From: RUG705 sp934101175
Lineage (GTDB): Bacteria; Bacillota_I; Bacilli_A; RF39; UBA660
Reading direction: 5' to 3'
Assembly: GCA_934101175.1 (NCBI GenBank)
Contig: CAKOQC010000002.1
Coordinates: 248,001 to 312,000 of the forward strand
Length of the DNA stretch: 64,000 nucleotides
In this document: in pieces, positions 44,402 through 53,545 of the stretch
Position numbering within the stretch: the first letter of the stretch is position 1
How the letters are laid out: each line of letters begins with the position of its first letter
The notes under the pieces: model-generated
Databases searched by the model: none
What the model was told of the DNA's origin: nothing
Seen by the model: the letters and a program-made list of their open reading frames with translations, nothing else
Position numbers and translations under genes: made by a program

Positions 44402-44793
44402 TAAGTTATATTAATATTCTTAGTAATAGTTTTTGGAATATCTTCTTTAGGAAAAGAAATAGTTAGAATACCATCTTTATAGATAGCTTTAATATCTGAC
44501 TCTTTCTTGATACCGATATAGAAACTTCTTTTTATTTCACCATATAGTCTTTCTCTTCTAATATAGGTATTAGGATCTGATGAGAGAACAGTTTTAGAAG
44601 CAATAATAGTTAGATAACCATTATCATAATTTACTTTGATATTTTCTTTCTTAATACCTGGAAGGTCAGTTTCTATGATATAACGATTATTTTTCTCATA
44701 GATATCTGTCTTCATATAATCTTTTTCTTTACTATAAGGAGTATTAAAAAGATCAAAATAATCATTTAGATAATAATTCCTTTTAGGTAACAT
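44401..44793 (-). CDS. Hsp20 small heat-shock protein
   Basis: ATP-independent holdase of 130 aa. The alpha-crystallin domain spans residues ~28-125: ETDLPGIKKENIKV, then YGEIKRSFYIG and YKDGILTISFPK (GxLxI variant). The I-x-I tail appears as INIT. No CIRCE or other heat-shock operator was recognised upstream. Confidence 0.93.
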   Translation of the reverse strand: MLPKRNYYLNDYFDLFNTPYSKEKDYMKTDIYEKNNRYIIETDLPGIKKENIKVNYDNGYLTIIASKTVLSSDPNTYIRRERLYGEIKRSFYIGIKKESDIKAIYKDGILTISFPKEDIPKTITKNINIT

Positions 44794-44882
44794 ATAATCA
44801 TCCTTTCGTGATTATTATTAACAATAATTAGTAAATAATACGTGTAAAATAAGAGATATAACTACTAAAAAGATAGGGATTA

Positions 44883-44891
44883 TGATATAAT
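44883..44891 (+). promoter_or_regulatory. Extended -10 promoter of cca-ftsY run
   Basis: TGATATAAT (TATAAT at 44886-44891), 18 bases before the cca ATG. Confidence 0.55.
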
Positions 44892-44909
44892 TAAGATGGT
44901 GGTTATTAT

Positions 44910-45998
44910 ATGTATAACAAAGCGTTAGAAATATTAGAAATATTTGAACTTAATGGATATAAAGCTTATATAGTAGGAGGATATCCTAGAGATATGTTAC
45001 TTAATATAAAGACTAATGATATAGATATATGTACTAATGCTAAACCAATAGAGATTCGACAACTATTTGATACAGATAAAGTAGTAGATAGTAATAGTTA
45101 TGGATCAGTTAGAGTTATATATAAGAATTATAAGTTTGATGTAACTACCTTTAGAAAAGATATTAAATATGAAAATAATAGAAAGCCTATTAAGATAAAA
45201 TATATAGATGATATAAAGAAAGATTTACTTAGAAGAGATTTTACTATTAATACAATGTGTATAGATAAAGATGGTAATTTGATAGATATGTTGGGAGCTA
45301 AGAAAGAAATAGATGAGAAGATAATTAAGACTGTAGGTAATCCTAGATATAGAATTAAAGAAGATGTTCTTAGAATACTTAGAGCTATTAGAATAGCTTC
45401 AGTACTTGATTTTGATATAGATGATAAAACTAAGAATTATATAATTAAATATGGATATTTACTTAAGAATTTATCTAGTTCAAGAAAAAAAGAAGAACTT
45501 GATAAGATATTTGCTTCTAAGAATAAAGAAAAGGGAAGAAAGTTAATTCTTGATATGGGACTTTCTAAATATTTAGGACTTGATAATCTTAGTGAGATTG
45601 TTATGTGTGATGATATAATAGGAATATGGAGTCAATTAGAACTTAGTATAGAGTATCCATTTTCTAAAGTAGAAAGGGATATGATTAAGAATGTTAAAAG
45701 GATGCTTCAAGAAGAGATAAATGATTATACAGTGTATAAATATGGATTATATGTATCTACAGTAGTAGGTTCTATTAAAGGAATTAGTTATAAAGAGATA
45801 AATAAGATATATCATGATTTACCTATATATAGTAAGAAAGATATTAATATTAAGGGAAATGAAATATTAGAATATATAGGAGATAGTCCTAAGAGTTATA
45901 TTAGTTTAATATATGATGATATAGAGAAATTAATATTAGATAGGAAGATAAATAATTCAAAAGAAGAAATAATTAATTATATTAAAAATAATTATTAG
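44910..45998 (+). CDS. cca: CCA-adding tRNA nucleotidyltransferase
   Basis: Adds or repairs the 3' CCA of tRNA. Class II motifs: VGGYPRDMLL, the metal site NDIDICTNA, RRDFTINTMCID and the specificity region EDVLRILRAIRIAS. 362 aa, somewhat shorter than Bacillus Cca because the C-terminal body is reduced. A poly(A) polymerase role cannot be excluded from sequence but no second copy is seen here. ftsY follows after 14 bases. Confidence 0.93.
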   Translation: MYNKALEILEIFELNGYKAYIVGGYPRDMLLNIKTNDIDICTNAKPIEIRQLFDTDKVVDSNSYGSVRVIYKNYKFDVTTFRKDIKYENNRKPIKIKYIDDIKKDLLRRDFTINTMCIDKDGNLIDMLGAKKEIDEKIIKTVGNPRYRIKEDVLRILRAIRIASVLDFDIDDKTKNYIIKYGYLLKNLSSSRKKEELDKIFASKNKEKGRKLILDMGLSKYLGLDNLSEIVMCDDIIGIWSQLELSIEYPFSKVERDMIKNVKRMLQEEINDYTVYKYGLYVSTVVGSIKGISYKEINKIYHDLPIYSKKDINIKGNEILEYIGDSPKSYISLIYDDIEKLILDRKINNSKEEIINYIKNNY

Positions 45999-46012
45999 TA
46001 TTAGGAGGGAAT

Positions 46013-46984
46013 ATGGGTTTATTTGATAAGATTAAGAAAGCTTTTTCAGGAAAAGTAGAACAAGAGAAAGTAGAAAATTATGATAAGGGGCTTGAGAAAA
46101 GTAGAAAAGAGTTTGTTAGTCAACTTAGTAATTTATCTAAGAAATATAAAAATATATCAGATGATTATTTCGAAGAGTTGGAAAATATTTTGATTATGGC
46201 AGATATTGGTATTAATACAGTAATGACTTTTGTAGATAGACTTAAGAATAGGGTTAAGAAAGAGAAGATTACTGATAGTAATATATTAAAAGAAATTATA
46301 GTAGATGAGTTATTTGTAATGTATGTTGGCAATAATATTATCGATAATAAAATTCACTTTAGTGAAGAAGGACCTACAGTTATTCTATTTGTAGGAGTGA
46401 ATGGAGTAGGAAAGACTACTACTATTGGTAAAATAGGAGCAATGTATAAAAATAAAGGAAAGAAAGTATTAATGGTAGCAGGTGATACTTTTAGAGCTGG
46501 AGCTAGAGAACAATTAGAATTATGGGGAGAAAGAACTGGTATTAGAGTTGTTAGTAACCCTTCTAGTGATCCGGGAGCAGTCATGTATGATGCTTTAGAA
46601 ATAGCTAAGAATGAAGAATATGATTTAGTATTAGTAGATACTGCAGGAAGACTACAAAATAAGAGTAATTTAATGGATGAACTTGCGAAAATAAATAGAG
46701 TAATTAAAAAGATAATACCGGAAGCTCCACATGAAACACTTTTAGTAATAGATGCTACTACGGGACAAAATGGTATTAGTCAAGCTAAAGCTTTTAAAGA
46801 GATAACAAATATTACAGGTATAGTACTTACTAAATTAGATGGTACTGCTAAGGGAGGAATAGTCTTAGCTATAAAAGAAGAAGTTAATATACCAGTTAAA
46901 TATGTAGGATTAGGAGAAAAAGTAGAACAATTAGAAGCTTTTGATATAGAAAAATATATATATGGATTATTTAAAGATTTATAA
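46013..46984 (+). CDS. ftsY: SRP receptor FtsY
   Basis: Signal recognition particle receptor GTPase, 323 aa. N domain helices, then G1 GVNGVGKTTT, DTFRAGAREQLE, G3 VDTAGRLQNK, G4 TKLDGTAKGG and the closing GLGEKVEQLEAF. The acidic A domain is nearly absent (only ~20 residues). AGGAGG precedes the ATG. Grouped with ylxM, another SRP-linked gene. Confidence 0.97.
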   Translation: MGLFDKIKKAFSGKVEQEKVENYDKGLEKSRKEFVSQLSNLSKKYKNISDDYFEELENILIMADIGINTVMTFVDRLKNRVKKEKITDSNILKEIIVDELFVMYVGNNIIDNKIHFSEEGPTVILFVGVNGVGKTTTIGKIGAMYKNKGKKVLMVAGDTFRAGAREQLELWGERTGIRVVSNPSSDPGAVMYDALEIAKNEEYDLVLVDTAGRLQNKSNLMDELAKINRVIKKIIPEAPHETLLVIDATTGQNGISQAKAFKEITNITGIVLTKLDGTAKGGIVLAIKEEVNIPVKYVGLGEKVEQLEAFDIEKYIYGLFKDL

Positions 46985-47021
46985 TTAGTAAGAAAATAAT
47001 TTTATATAGGAGGATAGAAAT

Positions 47022-47264
47022 ATGAAGAAGAAATTAAAAACAATGATAATTATTAGTATGATAATAACCTTAATATTAGGAGGATTAATATTTGTAAATG
47101 ATGCTTTTTTACCAGCTTCAATATTATGGTTATCATTAACATCATTTGGAGTATGTTATTATATTAAAGATACTGATAAGAAAAAATTATATTATGGATT
47201 ATTTATATTTGGAGTACTATTAATAATATTAGCAATATGGTATACAGTTAAGAGGGTTAGCTAA
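47022..47264 (+). CDS. Small two- or three-helix membrane protein
   Basis: 80 aa, not recognised. Three hydrophobic segments (MIIISMIITLILGGLIFV, ASILWLSLTSFGVCYYI, LYYGLFIFGVLLIILAIWY) with basic ends. AGGAGG ribosome binding site. It overlaps the ylxM start by one base, so the two are coupled. Confidence 0.7.
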   Translation: MKKKLKTMIIISMIITLILGGLIFVNDAFLPASILWLSLTSFGVCYYIKDTDKKKLYYGLFIFGVLLIILAIWYTVKRVS

Positions 47265-47557
47265 TGGATGATTATGAATATTTAACAATATTATATGATT
47301 ATTATGGGGAGTTATTTAGTGAAGTACAAAGAAATTATTTTGAATGGTACTATTTTGATAATTTATCATTAGCAGAAATAGCACAAAATGTAGATAAAAG
47401 TAGAAATGCTATTCATAAAATTATTAAGAATGTTGATAGTAAATTATATGAATATGAAGAAAAACTTAAATTATATGAAAAAAGTATTAAGATAAAAGAA
47501 ATACTTAATAGTATTGATAATGAAAAAGTAAAAAATAAAATAGAGGAATTATTATGA
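47264..47557 (+). CDS. ylxM: SRP-associated HTH protein YlxM
   Basis: 97-aa UPF0122 protein. YDYYGELFSEVQRNYFEWYYFDNLSLAEIA and SRNAIHKIIKNVDSKL are typical; the helix-turn-helix is sigma-70 region-4-like. In streptococci YlxM binds SRP components and is usually encoded before ffh. Here it sits after ftsY and ffh is absent. TAATG overlap with the upstream gene and ATGA overlap with the next. Confidence 0.93.
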   Translation: MDDYEYLTILYDYYGELFSEVQRNYFEWYYFDNLSLAEIAQNVDKSRNAIHKIIKNVDSKLYEYEEKLKLYEKSIKIKEILNSIDNEKVKNKIEELL

Positions 47558-47718
47558 AGAGAAGATTACCAGTTTATATAGAAAATTTAGAACTTCCAAA
47601 AGAAGAAAATAGAATGATAGAGAAGAAAGTTTCTTATGGATATGTTAGTATTATGTATATTTTGTCTTTACTTATAACATTTGGAAGTGTAATAGTTGTA
47701 TTATTAATTAGAAAGTAG
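47554..47718 (+). CDS. 54-residue single-pass membrane protein
   Basis: Begins in an ATGA overlap with ylxM behind GAGGAATT. A short hydrophilic N terminus (RRLPVYIENLELPKEENR) leads to one membrane helix (YILSLLITFGSVIVVLLI) and a basic end. Not recognised; the tight coupling and good ribosome binding site support it as real. Confidence 0.6.
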   Translation: MKRRLPVYIENLELPKEENRMIEKKVSYGYVSIMYILSLLITFGSVIVVLLIRK

Positions 47719-47726
47719 ATGATATT

Positions 47727-48653
47727 ATGAATAATAATGAAAGTATCTTAGAGAAATATGGAGAAGATTTAACTAAAGTAAAATATCTAGTTAATCCAGC
47801 AATAGCTAGAGATAAAGAACTTAAAGAATTAGTAATGGTATTACTTACACCAGAAAAGTCGGCTTGTTTAGTAGGAAAACCTGGTATAGGTAAGACGGCC
47901 ATTGTAGAGGGACTTGCTTATAGGATGCAACTAGGAGATATGCCTAAAGCTTTAATGGGTTACTCTATATACAAGATTAGTACACCATCATTAGTAGGAA
48001 CTACAACAGGAGAAAATAAAGTAATGAGCTTAATGAATGAACTTAAACAAAAAGATAAAATTATTATATTTATAGATGAGATACATATGCTAATGAGTAC
48101 TAATAATGAAGGAATAGATTTAGCTAATATGTTTAAAGAAGGACTCGGTAGAGGAACTGTTAAACTAATAGGAGCTACTACAGTAGATGAATATGAAAGA
48201 TATATCCTTCGTGATAAAGCATTTGTTAGAAGATTTGAAAGAATAGATATAGAAGAACCTACTCAAGAAATGTGTGTAGAAATACTTATGAGATCAATAC
48301 CTAAAATAGAAGTACAAACAGGAGTTAAACTTAACTATACTAGTTTTATTAAAGAGAATATATGTAAATTTATAGTTAATATGACTAGTGAATATAAAAG
48401 AGTATATGAAATATCTAGTAGATATCCTGATATAGCTTTAACAGTACTTAGACAATGCTTCTCAGCAGCTTTATTTGATAATAGTGATGAAGTTAGATTT
48501 AAACATATATATGAAGCTATTAAATCTACTAAAGCAGTATATCCAGATGTAATTAGAAAAGAGTTAATAACATTTAAAGATAAGTTTAAAGAAGAATTAC
48601 AGGATGAAGGAGTAGAAGTAATAATACCTGATGAGGTTACGAGATATAATTAG
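47727..48653 (+). CDS. Stand-alone Clp-type AAA+ ATPase
   Basis: 308-aa AAA+ protein equal to the first nucleotide-binding domain of ClpA/ClpB. The lead-in LEKYGEDLTK is the linker that precedes NBD1 in those proteins. Walker A GKPGIGKTAI at residues 50-59, Walker B IIFIDEIHML, sensor 1 LIGATTVDEY, arginine finger region RDKAFVRRFERI. There is no N domain, no middle coiled coil and no second ATPase domain, nor a ClpP-binding loop. It could act as a remodelling factor for a partner in this run. Weak ribosome binding site, 8 nt after the previous gene. Confidence 0.8.
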   Translation: MNNNESILEKYGEDLTKVKYLVNPAIARDKELKELVMVLLTPEKSACLVGKPGIGKTAIVEGLAYRMQLGDMPKALMGYSIYKISTPSLVGTTTGENKVMSLMNELKQKDKIIIFIDEIHMLMSTNNEGIDLANMFKEGLGRGTVKLIGATTVDEYERYILRDKAFVRRFERIDIEEPTQEMCVEILMRSIPKIEVQTGVKLNYTSFIKENICKFIVNMTSEYKRVYEISSRYPDIALTVLRQCFSAALFDNSDEVRFKHIYEAIKSTKAVYPDVIRKELITFKDKFKEELQDEGVEVIIPDEVTRYN

Positions 48654-48689
48654 TAAATATATAAATATAATAGACTAAGGAGGATACAA

Positions 48690-50168
48690 ATGAAGTTAGA
48701 TAGTTTATTTGAAAAAATAGAATATGAAGTACTTAAAGGAAGTATGGATATAGAAATTCTAGATATAGCATATGATTCAAGAATGGTTAAAGATAACTAT
48801 TTATTTGTAGCAATAGTAGGCAATGATCAAGACGGTCATGATTATATAGAATCTGCAATAGATAATGGTGCTAGTGCAATATTAGTATCTAAAGATATAG
48901 AGGTATCTAGAGATGTAACAGTTATTAAAGTAAAAAATACTAGAAGTATATTATCTAAATTATCTATGAGATTATTTAAGTTTCCACAAAATAAAATGAA
49001 AACAATAGCTATTACTGGTACTAAAGGAAAGACTACTGTTAGTTTTATGATTAAGAAAATAATTGAAGCATCTGGTAAGAAATGTGGTCTTATAGGAACT
49101 ACAGGAGTATATATAGGTAAAAAATATTATCCAATTAAGAATACTACTCCAGAATCTTATGATACTTTAAAATATATGAATGAAATGGTTCATGATAAGA
49201 TAGAATATATGGTTATGGAAGTATCTAGTCAGGCTTTAAAATATGATAGAGTTAATGATATAATATTCGACTTTGGAGTTTTTACTAACTTAACTCAAGA
49301 TCATATCGGACCTTTAGAACATGATAGTATGGATGATTATATTGATAGTAAAGGAAAATTATTTAGACAATGTAATCATGGAATACTTAATATGGATGAT
49401 GAACATTTTTATGATATGATTCAAAGAGGAGATAGTTCTATTAATACTTATGGATATGATGAAAAGGCTGATTTAAGAGTAGTTAATTTAGAATTATTAA
49501 GAAAAGGACACTTTGTTGGTATAAAGATGGATACTGATGGAGTAATTAAAGATAGTTTTAAAGTTAGTACTCCAGGTAAGTTTTCTTCATATAATGCAAT
49601 GGCGGCGATACTTACATGTCATATGTTAGGAATAGATGTTAAGGATATGAAAGAGGCTCTTAGTAACTTTTCTGTTAAAGGAAGAGTAGAACCTGTGTGG
49701 GTATCAGATGATTTTACATTATTAATAGATTATGCTCATAATGGTATTAGTACAAAGAGTATTCTTAGTACGATAAAAGAATATGATCCTGGTAGAATAG
49801 TAACTATATTTGGTTGTGGTGGTAATAGAAGCAAAGATCGTAGATATGAAATGGGAGAGATGGCTTCTAAGTATTCAGATTTTTGTATAATTACAGAAGA
49901 TAATAATCGTTATGAAGAATTTGATGATATTGCTAAAGATATTATGGAACACTTTGATAAGAAGTGTGAATATGTAATTATTCCTGATAGGAAAGACGCT
50001 ATTAAGTATGCTATTGAGAATGGTAAAAAGGGAGATATCATTATGCTAATAGGTAAGGGACATGAAGATTATAAAGAGATTAAAGGGGTAAGGTATCCTT
50101 TTGATGAGAGAGTAGTTATAAAAGAAATACTTAGTGAACTTGATAGAGGTAAAAAAGAAGAAAAATAG
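48690..50168 (+). CDS. murE: UDP-MurNAc-tripeptide synthetase MurE
   Basis: Adds the third stem-peptide residue in peptidoglycan synthesis, 492 aa. ATP loop TGTKGKTT, TTPESYD, EVSSQALKYDRV, GRVEPV, DYAHNG and GKGHEDYKEI are all present. The amino-acid specificity loop reads EDNNR, where DAP enzymes have DNPR and Lys enzymes usually have DNPA or similar. Arg is kept but Pro is changed, so DAP or Lys cannot be decided. AAGGAGGA precedes the ATG. It closes the housekeeping run. Confidence 0.94.
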   Translation: MKLDSLFEKIEYEVLKGSMDIEILDIAYDSRMVKDNYLFVAIVGNDQDGHDYIESAIDNGASAILVSKDIEVSRDVTVIKVKNTRSILSKLSMRLFKFPQNKMKTIAITGTKGKTTVSFMIKKIIEASGKKCGLIGTTGVYIGKKYYPIKNTTPESYDTLKYMNEMVHDKIEYMVMEVSSQALKYDRVNDIIFDFGVFTNLTQDHIGPLEHDSMDDYIDSKGKLFRQCNHGILNMDDEHFYDMIQRGDSSINTYGYDEKADLRVVNLELLRKGHFVGIKMDTDGVIKDSFKVSTPGKFSSYNAMAAILTCHMLGIDVKDMKEALSNFSVKGRVEPVWVSDDFTLLIDYAHNGISTKSILSTIKEYDPGRIVTIFGCGGNRSKDRRYEMGEMASKYSDFCIITEDNNRYEEFDDIAKDIMEHFDKKCEYVIIPDRKDAIKYAIENGKKGDIIMLIGKGHEDYKEIKGVRYPFDERVVIKEILSELDRGKKEEK

Positions 50169-50177
50169 ATGATATAG

Positions 50178-50216
50178 AAGAATAATTTTAAATGTAAAAT
50201 TTAGAATTATTCTTTT
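50178..50216 (+). terminator. Terminator of murE
   Basis: 10-bp stem (50178-50187 with 50205-50214) with extra TTTA/TAAA pairing inside, then T-run. Confidence 0.8.
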
Positions 50217-50314
50217 AAATTTATGTGTAGATTTTTTATAGATTTAGTTTCGTATTAAAGTTTTTTTCTTGTAATTTATTAGTATTTTTGATATATTTAT
50301 AATAGGTGAATAAT

Positions 50315-52240
50315 ATGAAGAATAATAATCATGCATTTACTTTGGTGGAATTACTTGCAACAATAACAATACTTGGAATTGTGTTGTCTATTACAGTGTA
50401 TGTTAGTATTAATGCTGTTAATAAAGCTAAAGAAAATAGTTATAAAACTACTAAAAGTAATATAGAAAAAATTGCTAGTACCTATTTAGAAGAGAATGGT
50501 GATAGATTATTTTATATATCTAAGAATGATGATACTGATATAGAATATCAATGTATAACAATAGAGAACTTAATAGATGGTGGTTATTTTAAGAATGATG
50601 TATTGAATTCTCAAGTATCTAAAGATAATAAAGTAAACAAAGGTGATTATATTTATGTAGAAAGAAATAGTATTACTAAGAGTGTAATAAAGAATGTATA
50701 TGTACTTAATGGAGAGGATAATGGGGTATGTCCTGATACAGTTAAGGCAGAGAGTAATATCATTTTTTTAGTTAGTCCTTTAGAGTGGAGCAAGGCTAAA
50801 GAGGTTACTATTACTTATAAATTGAAGAATGCTAATAATATTAATGATTATCAATATGATTATAGTTATAGTAATGACAAGATAGAATTAATAAGTGATA
50901 ATGGAGATTTAAAGAAAGTTAGAGTAATAGATAATGGTACTTTAACAGGAATAATTAATTATTTGGGAAAAGAAGATTATAGTAAAGAAATAATAATAGA
51001 CAAGATAGATAATGCAGGGCCAGTTATCAGTTTAGGCAGTAATAAAAAGGGATATGTTAGAGAAAAGACAGAAGTATATTTAAAAGTAAGTGACTTTGGA
51101 ATAGGAGTAGATGATAATAGTTTTACTAAGGATGATGTTATTGTTAAGGTTGGTGATAAAGAATTATCACAAAATAATTTAACGTTAACGGTAAATAGTA
51201 ATGGTAGTGTTAAGTTAGCTATTAATAATAAAATACTTGATGGGAATGTTAGTATTCAAATTAGAGCAGGAGGAGTATTAGATAAATTAGGTAATGGCAA
51301 TGATTATGTAGAGTTAAATACAGGAATTATTTTTGATAATACAGCTCCAAGTAAACCTGAAATAAATAATCCAAGTAATGGTAATTGGATTAATAAGAAT
51401 ATTAGCTTAAAGCTTCATACTGTAGAAGAGGGATCTGGAGTAAATTATTGGCAATATACTTATAGTGATAGTGCTAGTAGTACAGGAACTAATAGTAGTA
51501 CTAATTGGGTGACATATGGTAATTCAAGTAGTGTTAATTATACGACAGGAGAATTTAGTCAAGAGAGAGGACAACTTGTATATGTTAGAGCATGTGATAA
51601 GGTAGGAAATTGTAGTGATAAGAGTAGTACTTATATAAAGATAGATAAGACGGCTCCGACATGTAGTTTAGGTGTTAGTGGTACAACGATTACAGCTACT
51701 TTTAAAGACAGTGTTAGTGGTATCAATGGCGATGCTACTAAAAAAGCTACAATTAGTGGTGCTAATGATTATACTTTTACTACTAAAGATAATGCTGGTA
51801 ACTCAAAAAGTTGTAGTGTTTCGGCAAAGTTACCAACATCATATAACTGTAAAAGAGATTTTGATGATGCGTGTCCAAGTGGATATTCTAAAAGTGGTGA
51901 TAAATGTGTTAAAACAGTAACATATTGTGTTGCAGAAGCATGTGTTTGGGGATGTGCTAGGCATGGTGTATCTGGATATGTAGAACAAGTGACTTATGAT
52001 TGTCATAAGCCATGGGAAGCGTGTGGTTTTTTGTATCGTACATGTTATAATTGGGAAAGTATAAATTATACAGCTGAGCTAATAAGATGTGAAAGTGATA
52101 CTGAAGGAAAAGATGGGTGCTATAAAAATGAACAAAGTACATGTTCTTCACCTTATAGTATAGCAAGTACAAATTGTAGTAATGGATATACTGCTACTTC
52201 TAATAATGCTTATTGTTATAAAATAAATGCAAATAAATAA
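50315..52240 (+). CDS. Large pilin-like Ig-domain protein, Cys-rich C terminus
   Basis: 641-aa surface protein with a prepilin N terminus (MKNNNHAFTLVELLATITILG); the residue before the cut is Ala where Gly is usual. A pilin-like helix of ~50 residues is followed by two or three bacterial Ig-like domains (DKIDNAGPVISLG, FDNTAPSKPEINNP, DKTAPTCSLGVSG) and ~125 C-terminal residues with about 17 cysteines. ATG at 50315 behind AGGTGA. It probably sits at the tip or along a type IV pilus, or in a pseudopilus. No pilus machinery is nearby. It ends with a 14-bp terminator. Confidence 0.75.
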   Translation: MKNNNHAFTLVELLATITILGIVLSITVYVSINAVNKAKENSYKTTKSNIEKIASTYLEENGDRLFYISKNDDTDIEYQCITIENLIDGGYFKNDVLNSQVSKDNKVNKGDYIYVERNSITKSVIKNVYVLNGEDNGVCPDTVKAESNIIFLVSPLEWSKAKEVTITYKLKNANNINDYQYDYSYSNDKIELISDNGDLKKVRVIDNGTLTGIINYLGKEDYSKEIIIDKIDNAGPVISLGSNKKGYVREKTEVYLKVSDFGIGVDDNSFTKDDVIVKVGDKELSQNNLTLTVNSNGSVKLAINNKILDGNVSIQIRAGGVLDKLGNGNDYVELNTGIIFDNTAPSKPEINNPSNGNWINKNISLKLHTVEEGSGVNYWQYTYSDSASSTGTNSSTNWVTYGNSSSVNYTTGEFSQERGQLVYVRACDKVGNCSDKSSTYIKIDKTAPTCSLGVSGTTITATFKDSVSGINGDATKKATISGANDYTFTTKDNAGNSKSCSVSAKLPTSYNCKRDFDDACPSGYSKSGDKCVKTVTYCVAEACVWGCARHGVSGYVEQVTYDCHKPWEACGFLYRTCYNWESINYTAELIRCESDTEGKDGCYKNEQSTCSSPYSIASTNCSNGYTATSNNAYCYKINANK

Positions 52241-52282
52241 TAAGAAGTTATTTTAGATAGAGAGGCCTAATAAAGTTTAGTG

Positions 52283-52317
52283 TGAAAAAGAGATGACAAG
52301 TTGTCATCTCTTTTTCA
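52283..52317 (+). terminator. Terminator of 50315 gene
   Basis: Perfect 14-bp stem (52284-52297 with 52303-52316) and T5 within the right arm. Confidence 0.85.
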
Positions 52318-52402
52318 TATGTTGTTATGAAATAAGTAATAAAGATAGGAACATAGTTTGGATTTATTCTTATTGATATGTATAATAAAAGAAATAACAA
52401 AG

Positions 52403-53329
52403 TTATTTTAACTTCATTATTTCTTCTTTTGTTAATCCAGTAATTTCTTCGATGGCGGTTATATCAATGTTTTTGTCTAACATCTTTTTGGCAATGTTAG
52501 TTTTTTCTTCTTTAATACCTTGTTCAATACCTTGTTCTAATCCTTGTTCTAATCCTTGCTCTAATCCTTTTTGATGGCCTTCCTTAATAGCTTTTTCTTG
52601 AGCTTCTTTAAGTAAGGTATTAAATTCCATTTCATGACGACTTAGTTTTGTATATAGTCTAACCATTTCATTCTCCTCACTTAGCATACTCATATTATTC
52701 ATGAGTGTGTCAGTTGAAGTATTACTCATTATCTTGGTAGAAATATCTTTAATATTATCTTTATTACTTGTTGTTAATAATTTGCACCAGTTAATGAGAT
52801 AATCAACTTTTTCACTACCAGTATAACATAAATTTTTTCCTTTTGCTAGATTAATAATGTCGATTCTTAGCTTACTTGTCAAAATGTTTCCAAATTCATC
52901 ACGTAAATACCAAGTAGTTTTTAAATTAGAACCTGTATCAAAGTTATTAAACATAATTTGAATAGTATCAAAAATTTCAGAGTAGTCTTTATCGCTTCTT
53001 TTAAGTTGACGACCATGAACTTTGCATAGATATACAACATTACGATTAATTACTCCTTCACTGTTATTGTTAGACATTTCAATATTAATCTTTTTACCTT
53101 GATAATTTAGTAGTAAATCAACTTCTTTTCTTGATTCATTTCTATCTTCTTTGGGAAGACGACGTGATAGAATTTCTAAATTACCAGTAACATCTATTAG
53201 GGGAATATCTAAATAATTAGAGATAAATTCTTCTAAGATACAGATATTATCAGGATTATTAAAGATTTCTGTGAACATGATATCAAAAGTAAGAGGAATA
53301 AGTTCACCTTTTTTTAGAGTTTCTGTCAT
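52403..53329 (-). CDS. Rpn/PDDEXK family nuclease-transposase-like protein
   Basis: 308-aa member of the PD-(D/E)XK nuclease family often labelled putative transposase (PF12784 type, Rpn-like). FDIMFTEIFNNPDN is the family N terminus; the nuclease core is EVDLLLNYQGKKINIEMS, with Asp and Glu-x-Ser in place of the classical ExK. The C terminus has a Gly-Leu-Glu-Gln repeat forming a charged helix and an IEEITGLTKEEIMKL end. Perfect AAGGAGGTG before the ATG. No terminal inverted repeats were found around it. Confidence 0.85.
   Translation of the reverse strand: MTETLKKGELIPLTFDIMFTEIFNNPDNICILEEFISNYLDIPLIDVTGNLEILSRRLPKEDRNESRKEVDLLLNYQGKKINIEMSNNNSEGVINRNVVYLCKVHGRQLKRSDKDYSEIFDTIQIMFNNFDTGSNLKTTWYLRDEFGNILTSKLRIDIINLAKGKNLCYTGSEKVDYLINWCKLLTTSNKDNIKDISTKIMSNTSTDTLMNNMSMLSEENEMVRLYTKLSRHEMEFNTLLKEAQEKAIKEGHQKGLEQGLEQGLEQGIEQGIKEEKTNIAKKMLDKNIDITAIEEITGLTKEEIMKLK
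52514..52561 (-). repeat. 12-bp tandem repeat in Rpn gene
   Basis: Four tandem 12-bp units (52514-52525, 52526-52537, 52538-52549, 52550-52561) plus a partial fifth encode (G-I/L-E-Q) repeats. Units differ by one or two bases, a minisatellite that can change length without frameshift. Confidence 0.75.
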
Positions 53330-53545
53330 TTTTCACCTCCTTTCCAAAAGACATAATAGCAATTAATTTATATCTTGTCAAAATTATCAAGTGGTTAATT
53401 TTTAAGTGGGAATGTGGGAAAAAATAACTTGATGTAAAGAAAATGAGTAAAAACATAAAAAAGTTAAAGTGAGAGTAAACTTTATAGAGAAAAATTATAA
53501 CTAAAAGTAAATATTTACTAGAAGCAAACTTATTAAAAAAAATAA

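Noticed and set aside
52403..53329. Insertion sequence around the Rpn/transposase-like gene
   Set aside because: No terminal inverted repeats or target duplications were seen; the family name transposase is only putative.
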